A program made the translations under genes and the position numbers. Under the pieces are notes generated by a model. It searched no databases. It saw only the letters and a list, made by a program, of their open reading frames with translations, and had not been told where the DNA came from. Shown piece by piece: positions 33,665-41,230 of a stretch of 64,000 nucleotides of DNA. Source of the DNA: an uncultured Bacteroidales bacterium (GTDB taxonomy: Bacteria; Bacteroidota; Bacteroidia; Bacteroidales; Bacteroidaceae). Within the stretch, counting starts at the first letter, position 1, and each line of letters begins with the position of its first letter. The stretch lies in the NCBI GenBank assembly GCA_902801325.1, contig CADCHQ010000002.1, forward strand, positions 62,001 through 126,000, in the 5' to 3' direction.

Positions 33665-35092
33665 TCAAGCTTTTCTCTTCAACTCTTCCACAAAGTTGTC
33701 GATGCGCTGCAGTTCGCGAGGAATGTTGATGCGCTGGGGACAATGCTCCACACAACGGCCACAACCGATGCAGTGACTAGCCTGACGCAGACGAGGCACA
33801 GAGCGGTCATAACCGATGAGGAAGGCACGACGAGCCTTGCGGTACTTCTTCAGGTCGTCGTCCGTCACCTCTTCTTCGTCGTCAATCTCCACCACATTGC
33901 CCTCGTTGACACACTTGTTGTAATGCAGCAGTATGGCAGGGATGTCGAGGCCATAGGGACAGGGCATGCAGTAGTTGCAGTTGTTGCAAGGGATAGTAGG
34001 ATAACTGACATAGAGGTTTGCCACCTCGGTCTCAAGCCAAGTCTGTTCCTCTTCCGTCAGGGGGTCGAGGGGTGAGAACGTGCGAACGTTGTCTTGCAGG
34101 TGCTCCATGTAGGTCATACCCGAAAGCACAGTGAGGACACGCGGTTTAGAGCCCGAATAACGGAATGCCCAAGAGGCGACACTGTCGTCGGGTCGTTTCT
34201 GCTTCAATGTGGCCACGATGTGGTTGGGCATCTTCACCAGACGGCCTCCCAGCAGGGGTTCCATGATGACGACGGGAATACCGCGCTTATCGAGTTCGCC
34301 GTACAGGTATTCGGCATCGGTGTTTCGCGAATTGGTCTCGTCGGCCAGATGCCAGTCGACATAGTTCATCTGTATCTGCACGAAGTCCCACTTGTATTTA
34401 TCCTGGTTCTCGAGCAGGTAGTCGAACACCTCCACATCGCCATGATACGAGAAGCCCAGATTGCGGATGACACCCTCCTCACGCTTCTGCAAGAGATAGT
34501 CGAGCAGTCCGTTTTCGATGTATCGTGAATTTAGGGCTTCCATGCCTCCCATACCCACTCCGTGGAGGAGCAGGTAGTCGAGATAGTCGGTCTGGAGGTA
34601 TTGCAACGAGTTCTCAAACATCTTCACACCTTCCTTGAACGACCACTGTTCGGGCGAGAAATTACTGAGTTTCGTGGCAATGTAGTACTTGTCACGTGGA
34701 TAGCCACTGGCCACCAGAGCCTCGCCAGTACTGCGTTCACTCTCGCCTCGGCAATAGGCAGGGCTGGTGTCGAAATAGTTGACACCGTGGTCGAGGGCAT
34801 ACTTGACAAGCCGATTAACCTCGGCCTGATCAATCTCTTCGGGTGCAGGAGTTCCACCGGAGGTAGTCTTCTGAGGCTTGTCGGGCAAGCGCATCATGCC
34901 ATAGCCGAGGAGACTGACATGGTCGCCAGAAGTGGGATTGTCGCGATAGGTCATAGCCCCTCCCGAGGGGTGATTTGCGTCACTTGCCTCTTTCCCTTGG
35001 GAAGACTGGGAGGGGTCTTTAAGGCCACAACCGGCTAGGGCTGCCGTAGCAGCACCTGTGCCTAATATCTTGATAAATTCTCTACGTTCCAT
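33665..35092 (-). CDS. Tat-exported aldo/keto reductase with 4Fe-4S motifs
   Basis: Start at the ATG at 35092; the longer frame uses TTG. About 475 residues. ERREFIKILGTGAATAALAGC is a twin-arginine signal ending in a lipobox (Cys22). The barrel has the aldo/keto reductase features FDTSPAY (Asp/Tyr), ATKL (Lys) and LLHG (His). The C-terminus adds CNNCNYCMPCPYG and CIGCGRCVEHCP, room for two Fe-S clusters. Such proteins occur in many anaerobes; the substrate is unknown. It is encoded with a polyferredoxin and tatAC, suggesting an exported electron-transfer couple. Residues about 26-48, directly after the lipidated Cys, are largely encoded by two palindromic repeats. Confidence 0.85.
   Translation of the reverse strand: MERREFIKILGTGAATAALAGCGLKDPSQSSQGKEASDANHPSGGAMTYRDNPTSGDHVSLLGYGMMRLPDKPQKTTSGGTPAPEEIDQAEVNRLVKYALDHGVNYFDTSPAYCRGESERSTGEALVASGYPRDKYYIATKLSNFSPEQWSFKEGVKMFENSLQYLQTDYLDYLLLHGVGMGGMEALNSRYIENGLLDYLLQKREEGVIRNLGFSYHGDVEVFDYLLENQDKYKWDFVQIQMNYVDWHLADETNSRNTDAEYLYGELDKRGIPVVIMEPLLGGRLVKMPNHIVATLKQKRPDDSVASWAFRYSGSKPRVLTVLSGMTYMEHLQDNVRTFSPLDPLTEEEQTWLETEVANLYVSYPTIPCNNCNYCMPCPYGLDIPAILLHYNKCVNEGNVVEIDDEEEVTDDDLKKYRKARRAFLIGYDRSVPRLRQASHCIGCGRCVEHCPQRINIPRELQRIDNFVEELKRKA
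34966..35020. repeat. Two palindromic repeats after the reductase lipobox
   Basis: CCCCTCCCGAGGGG (34967-34980) and TTCCCTTGGGAAGACTGGG (from about 34994) encode DPSQSSQGKEASDANHPSGG, the linker between the lipid anchor and the enzyme. Confidence 0.75.
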
Positions 35093-35108
35093 AATCGTCA
35101 ATTGTCAA

Positions 35109-36611
35109 TTATACCTCACGATGCGTCTCGTGGCCTTCGACATAGATTGCACTGAAGGGACGAGCCGGACACAGGTTCTCACAAGCACCACAACCGATGC
35201 ACTTCTCCTCGTTAACCGTCGGAACCCACAACTCATCGTTGTCCTCCATAGGCATCATCTCAATGGCTCCAGCCGGACAGTGACGGGCACAATTGCCACA
35301 CTCCACGCCATCGGTCAGTACCAAGCAATTCTTCTTAACCCACACGGCATGACCCACTTGATGGGCAGTACGTTCCTCGACGGTAATAGGACGAATGGCA
35401 CCAGTTGGGCACACCTGCGAACAGCGATTACACTCCGGACGGCAATAGCCACGGTCGAACTCCAAACGGGGTTGCATCAGGTGTTCCAAATCTTCGCTGG
35501 GACGAAGTACATGATTGGGACAGGCGGCAATGCAAAGCTGACAAGCCGTGCAGTGCTGGGCAAAGTGTTTGGCAGACACCGAACCCGGAGGTGTGATGGG
35601 TGTCTTGCGCTCTGGATTCACCTTATCCTCGATAACGGCCAAGCCACCGTCCACCGTCTTGGCAACAGCGTCGATGGTGACTCCCGTTCCCACAATGGCC
35701 AAACCTTTCACAAAGGCACGACGGTCGGGGGAGGGACTAGACGGACTCGAATTCCCAGACCATCTCGATAATCTAGAACCATAGTGTATGGCATGCTGTG
35801 AGCACACTTCCATGCAGTCACCACACGTCACACAACGAGTCATATCTACATGATGATTCTTGGCATCGATGCAACTGGCTTTGCAATTGCGAGCACAAAG
35901 TCCACAACCATTGCACTTTTCCAAGTCAAAGACCGGACCTAAGAGCGAGAAGTGACTGACGTAGCCCAGCACTGTGCCTACAGGACAGATGGTGTTGCAA
36001 TACGTGCGTCCACCTCGCCAGGCAAGAATGCCAATGATGACAAGTGTTGCCACTGCCACACCAAGCGATAAGGCCGAACGCATCCACACATCTACGGAAT
36101 AGAACGCATACGAATCGTAGTGTTCGGCAATGGTAGCCAGTCCGTTGTTAATCCACACATAGAGGGGTTGCATCAGGTTGGTAGCAATACGCCCATAGGC
36201 GCTGTAGGGAGCAATAAGGATAGCAAGACTGTTCAATCCTGCTATCATCAGCACCAAGAACAACAATAACACTAAGGCACGCAAAATTCTTTTCGTAGGC
36301 GAATAGCTGTACTTGTTGGCCAACTTTGCCTTCTTATTTTTGCGGAACATCCGACGCTTGCTAACCCACGCAATAATGTCTTGCATCACACCCAAGGGAC
36401 AAATGACAGAACAATAGATGCGTCCAAACAAGAGAGTCAACAAAATAAGCCCGACAACTATGCCCACGTTCAGAGCCAGTACAGCAGGCAAGAACTGAAC
36501 CTTCGCCATCCAGGCAAGGTAGTGCTGTGCTGTTCCCGAGAAATCGAGGAAGAGCATAGTCACTCCCACCCAGAAGATGATGGCCAGTGTGATACGGATT
36601 TTTCGTAGCAT
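35109..36611 (-). CDS. NapH-like polyferredoxin with an internal twin-arginine segment
   Basis: 500 residues. The N-terminal half has about five membrane spans with two NapH-type motifs, CSVICPLG and CNTICPVG, then CNGCGLCARNC and CVTCGDCMEVC. In the middle, near residues 293-305, SPDRRAFVKGLAIVGTGV is a complete twin-arginine signal, followed by four further ferredoxin motifs (CTACQLCIAACP, CRPECNRCSQVCP, CGNCARHCP, CIGCGACENLCP). This looks like a fusion of a NapH-type membrane protein with a NapG-type Tat-exported ferredoxin. It would carry electrons from membrane quinol to a periplasmic partner, plausibly the reductase encoded 16 bp downstream. Confidence 0.83.
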   Translation of the reverse strand: MLRKIRITLAIIFWVGVTMLFLDFSGTAQHYLAWMAKVQFLPAVLALNVGIVVGLILLTLLFGRIYCSVICPLGVMQDIIAWVSKRRMFRKNKKAKLANKYSYSPTKRILRALVLLLFLVLMIAGLNSLAILIAPYSAYGRIATNLMQPLYVWINNGLATIAEHYDSYAFYSVDVWMRSALSLGVAVATLVIIGILAWRGGRTYCNTICPVGTVLGYVSHFSLLGPVFDLEKCNGCGLCARNCKASCIDAKNHHVDMTRCVTCGDCMEVCSQHAIHYGSRLSRWSGNSSPSSPSPDRRAFVKGLAIVGTGVTIDAVAKTVDGGLAVIEDKVNPERKTPITPPGSVSAKHFAQHCTACQLCIAACPNHVLRPSEDLEHLMQPRLEFDRGYCRPECNRCSQVCPTGAIRPITVEERTAHQVGHAVWVKKNCLVLTDGVECGNCARHCPAGAIEMMPMEDNDELWVPTVNEEKCIGCGACENLCPARPFSAIYVEGHETHREV

Positions 36612-36616
36612 GGTTT

Positions 36617-36700
36617 ATTGAGTTACGAGTTAGGAGTTAGGAATTACGAATTACGAGTTAGGAATTACGAGTTAGGAATTACGAATTGCGAGTTTGGAGT
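36617..36700. repeat. Heptamer array between the GH43 and polyferredoxin genes
   Basis: GAGTTAC/GAATTAC/GAGTTAG units in 7-bp register, the same family as at 31276-31440. It continues up to the GH43 stop. Confidence 0.85.
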
Positions 36701-39576
36701 TACCTTACAAGTATTTTCTTTCCGTTCTTGATGTACAAACCGCGAGTGGGCCTTGCAACACGTCGGCCTTGCAGGTCGAATATCTCCGAACTCTGAACTC
36801 GGAACTCGGAACTGGACCAAAGGTCCTCGATGCTCGTTCCACCTTCGCCCTTTGTGAAGTCGGTGACGCGGTTAGCCATCGTGTACAGCGTACGTACATC
36901 GGTGGCAGGGAGTTCGCGATTGTAAATCATCACGTCGTCGATGTAGCAGTCGGCAGAACCCCAAGGCGAACCCATTCCCAAGTAGAAATATCTGATGCCG
37001 GAGATGGTGCTCAGGATGTCGGTCAAGGGCAGGTCCTTTACCCTTGTTACACCCGTACTGCTGGCTACGCTGTGAGGAGTCTTGTTCACGCCATTGATAT
37101 AGATGCGCACCCCACTATCAAGCCCTACCGTTACAGTCACCAACGTCCATTTGTCCACGGGAATGTCGGTGTAAGGCGTCTCGGTAGGATAGTTGATGTC
37201 GAAGGTGGTTTCGGCATTGTCGTTGTAGCCCACGAAAGCATTACCTGTAAGGAACAGATACGGACTCTTGGTGGCAGCAGTAGTGCCATTGAAGAAACAC
37301 CAGATGGCATCCCACATGTTGGCATCCGTGCGCTTAACCCACATGCTCACTGTAAAGCCTTGCAGATTGGTACTATTCAACAAAGGATTGGGCATGCGCG
37401 TGAAGGAATTGCTCTTATTGGCACCAAACGCCTGATGCAAGACCTTTCCGAAACGATCGTAATCGGTGGTGAGTGCAGGACGAGTGCCCGTAGTTCCGAA
37501 GGTGGTACGCTGTTCCTCGTTATAGGCATTGTAACAGGGAGTAGCGTCCATGTTGTAGTAAGCCACCAAGCCACCCAGATAGTCGCCAGCAGGAACAATC
37601 TCCTTCTGAGCCTTAATGTTATACTCCTGCTCCCAGTAGTAATCGCCACATTGCAGACGGGCAGTCAGGGTTAAAGGCACAACCGTATCTACAGGCGAAT
37701 ATTTGCCGGTTTCATCGATAACTTCCGGTGCCGACGACGTCCAAGTCAGTGTGGTATTGTCCACCGTTGGGAACATCAGACTGATGTTTGTGGAATAGGT
37801 GGTTCCAGCCTTCACGTTGATGGTGTTCGACAGGTAGTTGTAGGCCACTGCATACTCTGGTTTCAACTTATAGCCCCATACCGGCACACCGTTAGGAGCC
37901 ACAGCACTGAATGCCAATGCTCCGAGCGTAGTGGTCTTATAATTTTCTCTTGTCGCACCGTTGACATGCTGTTCCATGAACACACCGTAATAAGTGGTCG
38001 AACCCAGTCTCAGAGTCAAGTACGAAGTGCCTTCCTTCACACTCCACGAACCCGTATATTCACCAGTAACCTTACCGTCTGCCGACAAGGTGATTTCCGT
38101 GGGGGTAGTTTCCTGATAGTTGTTATGGTCCAGTTTGTAGGGATGCAACATGAAGTGGTACGTACCTGCAATCTCTTCGGCAGTGATAGGAGTCGAAGCG
38201 ATATCGGCATCGGTCTGCGTCTCGCCTCTATAGCAGAAGGGGGCACATACCAACCAATCTCTCTCGTTCAGGAACAACTGGTGTGTACGTACTTGGTGTC
38301 CGGCTGTGCCGTCGTTGAACTTCGTGTGATAGACCACAAACGAACGTCCTTCGGCGTCCTGACAAGCCGAATTATGGCCCTGAGCACATTCGCCCACATT
38401 CTGATTACCCCAATGGTTGTAGGCTCCAGTCAACTTCATGCCTCGGTTGGTAGCAGCATTGGGACCGTAGTTCAGTTCGTAACGCGTAAAGGTGGCTGCT
38501 GTTCCAGAACCGTCGACATAAGGTCCGTCGGGATTCTTCGAACGGAAGATGCGCATCTCATAACCATCGCTAGGACCAAAGCCACCATAGCTCATGAACA
38601 GATAATAGTATTGCCCAATGTGCTGAATGTAAGGACCTTCGCCACTGACGTAGTATCCGCCAGCAATCTTCTTACCGAAATAGGGGTCACTCAGACCGCT
38701 GGCACCCTTCGTTTCATATTCCGAAGGATAGGTATAGGTGTAGTCACGCAGACCCGTCTCTTTGTCCAGCTTCAGCATGAAGATGCCACCACTCCATGAC
38801 CCATAGGCCAACCACAGTTCACCTTCTTCGTCGAAGAACGCACAGGGGTCGATGCAGTTAGGCCAATAAGTTCCCCACGAACCCTTCTGGGCATAGCGGG
38901 CAGGCATGCTCGAGAGAGAACCCAGTGCCAGTTCCATGTCGGAATTCTTATAGCTGGGTGCAGCTATGCTCTTGCCATTGCGGTCATTGTGACTTCCACC
39001 CGTGAATCCGCCCATCACCACTGGAGCCTGATAGGTAAACGGTCCTGTTGCCGATGGGGCTGTGAGCAGGATGATGACTGATGCCCAACTGTCACCGTTC
39101 AGACTCAGGTACATGCACCACTTCTTCATCGTCTCGTTATAGACGATGTCTGGAGCCCACATATCACCGTTTACCCATGTCTGCTTATCGGCAGCATACC
39201 ACGAACACCACGCTTCGGCGTCCAGGTTTGGCACGTTCACCATTTCGCCCTTGTAGTTCTTCACTTTTGTGACGGCCTGCGTGTTAAACGCCGTGCCAAA
39301 GTCGCATCGCGTACCATCGGGTTTGGCAAAAGTCTGGTTATTGGCCGACAGGCCTTTATACGTCACCAGGTCTTGGCTCGAAGCCACACCCAGATGTGAC
39401 CCCCAGATGTAGTACGTGCCGTTACGATAAACCACCGACGGGTCGTGGATACTTACGACCGAGCCACCCGCTGTGGTATACAAAGAACGCATCTCGTTTA
39501 CCAACAGCTGTGTCTGGGCTTGTACTGACAAGAGGCTTGTTAACACCAAAGTCAACAACATTATTCGTCTGTTCAT
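36700..39576 (-). CDS. Secreted GH43 (arabinanase-like) with Ig-like and LamG domains
   Basis: 958 residues with signal peptide (cleavage near VQAQ, residue 21). The GH43 propeller (about 35-400) has SIHDPSVVYRNGTYYIWGSH, CIDPCAFF and the acid motif SGEGPYIQH. A small beta domain (about 430-560), an Ig-like domain (about 570-650) and a LamG/concanavalin domain (about 665-890) follow. The end is FDLQGRRVARPTRGLYIKNGKK-like, the tail found also on the lyase at 11.9 kb; it may be an outer-membrane sorting signal. The substrate is probably an arabinan or arabinoxylan. SSEFRVQ-SSE just before the tail is encoded by a 7-bp array. A TATTTTTG box lies at 39608-39615. Confidence 0.86.
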   Translation of the reverse strand: MNRRIMLLTLVLTSLLSVQAQTQLLVNEMRSLYTTAGGSVVSIHDPSVVYRNGTYYIWGSHLGVASSQDLVTYKGLSANNQTFAKPDGTRCDFGTAFNTQAVTKVKNYKGEMVNVPNLDAEAWCSWYAADKQTWVNGDMWAPDIVYNETMKKWCMYLSLNGDSWASVIILLTAPSATGPFTYQAPVVMGGFTGGSHNDRNGKSIAAPSYKNSDMELALGSLSSMPARYAQKGSWGTYWPNCIDPCAFFDEEGELWLAYGSWSGGIFMLKLDKETGLRDYTYTYPSEYETKGASGLSDPYFGKKIAGGYYVSGEGPYIQHIGQYYYLFMSYGGFGPSDGYEMRIFRSKNPDGPYVDGSGTAATFTRYELNYGPNAATNRGMKLTGAYNHWGNQNVGECAQGHNSACQDAEGRSFVVYHTKFNDGTAGHQVRTHQLFLNERDWLVCAPFCYRGETQTDADIASTPITAEEIAGTYHFMLHPYKLDHNNYQETTPTEITLSADGKVTGEYTGSWSVKEGTSYLTLRLGSTTYYGVFMEQHVNGATRENYKTTTLGALAFSAVAPNGVPVWGYKLKPEYAVAYNYLSNTINVKAGTTYSTNISLMFPTVDNTTLTWTSSAPEVIDETGKYSPVDTVVPLTLTARLQCGDYYWEQEYNIKAQKEIVPAGDYLGGLVAYYNMDATPCYNAYNEEQRTTFGTTGTRPALTTDYDRFGKVLHQAFGANKSNSFTRMPNPLLNSTNLQGFTVSMWVKRTDANMWDAIWCFFNGTTAATKSPYLFLTGNAFVGYNDNAETTFDINYPTETPYTDIPVDKWTLVTVTVGLDSGVRIYINGVNKTPHSVASSTGVTRVKDLPLTDILSTISGIRYFYLGMGSPWGSADCYIDDVMIYNRELPATDVRTLYTMANRVTDFTKGEGGTSIEDLWSSSEFRVQSSEIFDLQGRRVARPTRGLYIKNGKKILVR
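36785..36816. repeat. In-frame heptamer array near the GH43 C-terminus
   Basis: GAACTCT, GAACTCG, GAACTCG, GAACTGG in 7-bp register; encodes the SSEFRVQ-SSE repeat before the C-terminal tail. Confidence 0.8.
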
Positions 39577-39607
39577 AGTTTTGGCTATACAATAAGGTTA
39601 TTCGGGA

Positions 39608-39615
39608 CAAAAATA
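39608..39615 (-). promoter_or_regulatory. Candidate -7 box (TATTTTTG) for the GH43 gene
   Basis: Minus-strand TATTTTTG fits TAnnTTTG, 31 nt before the ATG at 39576. No convincing -33 TTG. Confidence 0.4.
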
Positions 39616-39659
39616 CAAAATAATTTTTAATTCTCAGTCCACAATCCTCAATTTATTAG

Positions 39660-39667
39660 TAACTTTG
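39660..39667 (+). promoter_or_regulatory. -7 box (TAACTTTG) almost touching the AGCS start codon
   Basis: TAACTTTG ends only 4 nt before the ATG at 39672. Transcription from it would start at or just past the A of the ATG, so either the mRNA is leaderless or translation starts a little later. Confidence 0.5.
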
Positions 39668-39671
39668 TGCC

Positions 39672-41081
39672 ATGGAGATGTTTTTCACACTTGTAGACAA
39701 CGTACAACAATGGCTCTGGACCTACCTTATTATTACCCTGTTGGTAGGTTGTTCGCTTTACTTCACCGTGCGACTGGGATTTGTCCAGTTCCGCAAGTTG
39801 GGTGAGATGACACGTCAACTGTTTGCAAGCACAAGCGACGACAAGAATGCCGAGCAAAACGGACGCCGACACATCAATTCGTTTCAGGCTTTTGCCATCA
39901 GTCTGGCCAGTCGTGTGGGTACAGGAAACCTTGCGGGTGTGGCCTCAGCAATTGCCGTAGGCGGACCAGGAGCCGTGTTCTGGATGTGGATGATGGCTTT
40001 GCTGGCCTCCGCCACTGCCTTCATGGAAGCCACGCTTGCCCAGCTCTTCAAACATCGGGGTAAGGATGCATTCTATGGTGGACCAGCCTACTACATGCTT
40101 CACGGCCTTCACCAACGTTGGTTGGGCATCATCTTCGGCGTTGGCATCATCGTCACCTTCGGCATGGCCAACCAGATGATACAGAGCCGCACCATCTGTG
40201 ACGCCACCAGTGTGGCTCTGGGCTTCAATTCCTTGCACATCTCCATCGTCCTCAGTCTGCTCATGATGGCGGTCATCTTCGGTGGAGTACAACGCATTTC
40301 TCGTTTCTCGGCCATCGTTGTTCCCATTATGGCAGTGGGCTATCTGATACTTTCCGTCTATGTCCTTATCGCCAACATACAGCACGTGCCAGCTATGCTG
40401 AGTCTTATCGTCAAAAGTGCCTTCGGACTGCGTCAGGCTGGTGGAGCCGTGATTGGCGTAGCTGTGATGCAGGGCGTCAAGCGTGGTCTCTTTAGCAACG
40501 AGGCTGGTGAGGGTAGCGCACCACATGCTGCCGCCACTGCCAGCATCTCGCATCCCGTAAAGCAAGGCCTTCTGCAATCCATGGGAGTGTTTGTCGACAC
40601 ACTGGTCATCTGCACTTGCACGGCCTTTGTCATCCTCCTCTCAGGCCTCTACGACAACGGCGAGGACGGAAGCATTCTCACGGGTTCGGCAATGGAACTC
40701 CACCTGGGTGCGTTGGGACGATGGTATCTCACCACCATTGTTTTCCTCTTTGCCTTTAGCACCATCATTGGTAATTACTTCTACGGGGAGTCGAACATCC
40801 GTTTCATCACGCGTCGTCATTGGCCCATTCAGGCCTTCCGCATCATATCGGCTATGACCGTTCTCTTCGGAGGTGTCATCACGCTGCAACAGGCTTGGTC
40901 CATCATCGACCTCATGATGGCCATCATCGTCATCATAAACCTTTACGCCGTCATGCGTCTGGCCAAATACGCCTATCGCCTGAAGGACGACTACTTCCGC
41001 CAGAAGCGCGAAGGGAAAGACCCCACCTTCCACCGCTCCATGCTTCCCGAAATAGAGCAGGATGTGGAGTGTTGGGAGTAA
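39672..41081 (+). CDS. AGCS-family sodium/amino-acid symporter
   Basis: 469 residues with about ten or eleven membrane spans. Family motifs are FQAFAISLASRVGTGNLAGVASAIAVGGPGAVFWMWM (about 75-110) and GLFSNEAGEGSAPHAAATA (about 275-295), both diagnostic of the alanine/glycine:cation symporters (PF01235). It imports small neutral amino acids with sodium. The second codon pair (ATG GAG ATG) offers an alternative start at 39678. It is divergent from the GH43 gene and followed by a repeat-rich gap before topB. Confidence 0.93.
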   Translation: MEMFFTLVDNVQQWLWTYLIITLLVGCSLYFTVRLGFVQFRKLGEMTRQLFASTSDDKNAEQNGRRHINSFQAFAISLASRVGTGNLAGVASAIAVGGPGAVFWMWMMALLASATAFMEATLAQLFKHRGKDAFYGGPAYYMLHGLHQRWLGIIFGVGIIVTFGMANQMIQSRTICDATSVALGFNSLHISIVLSLLMMAVIFGGVQRISRFSAIVVPIMAVGYLILSVYVLIANIQHVPAMLSLIVKSAFGLRQAGGAVIGVAVMQGVKRGLFSNEAGEGSAPHAAATASISHPVKQGLLQSMGVFVDTLVICTCTAFVILLSGLYDNGEDGSILTGSAMELHLGALGRWYLTTIVFLFAFSTIIGNYFYGESNIRFITRRHWPIQAFRIISAMTVLFGGVITLQQAWSIIDLMMAIIVIINLYAVMRLAKYAYRLKDDYFRQKREGKDPTFHRSMLPEIEQDVECWE

Positions 41082-41085
41082 TACC

Positions 41086-41229
41086 CCACCCCCTTGCCCC
41101 TCCCGAGTGAGGGGAGTGGTCATTGATTGAGATTTATAATAAAAGTATATAGTAAAATAAAGTATTTATAACCTTCCCATTTTTCATATGCTCTCCCCTC
41201 GGGGAGGCGACTGGGGAGGGGGTCGCAAT
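41086..41229. repeat. Two palindromic repeats between the symporter and topB genes
   Basis: CCCCACCCCCTTGCCCCTCC (from 41087) is nearly identical to the element in the btuD-like gene. A second element CTCCCCTCGGGGAGG (41191-41205) with GACTGGGGAGGGGGTC follows and ends 2 nt before topB region. An AT-rich stretch lies between. Confidence 0.8.
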
Positions 41230-41230
41230 T

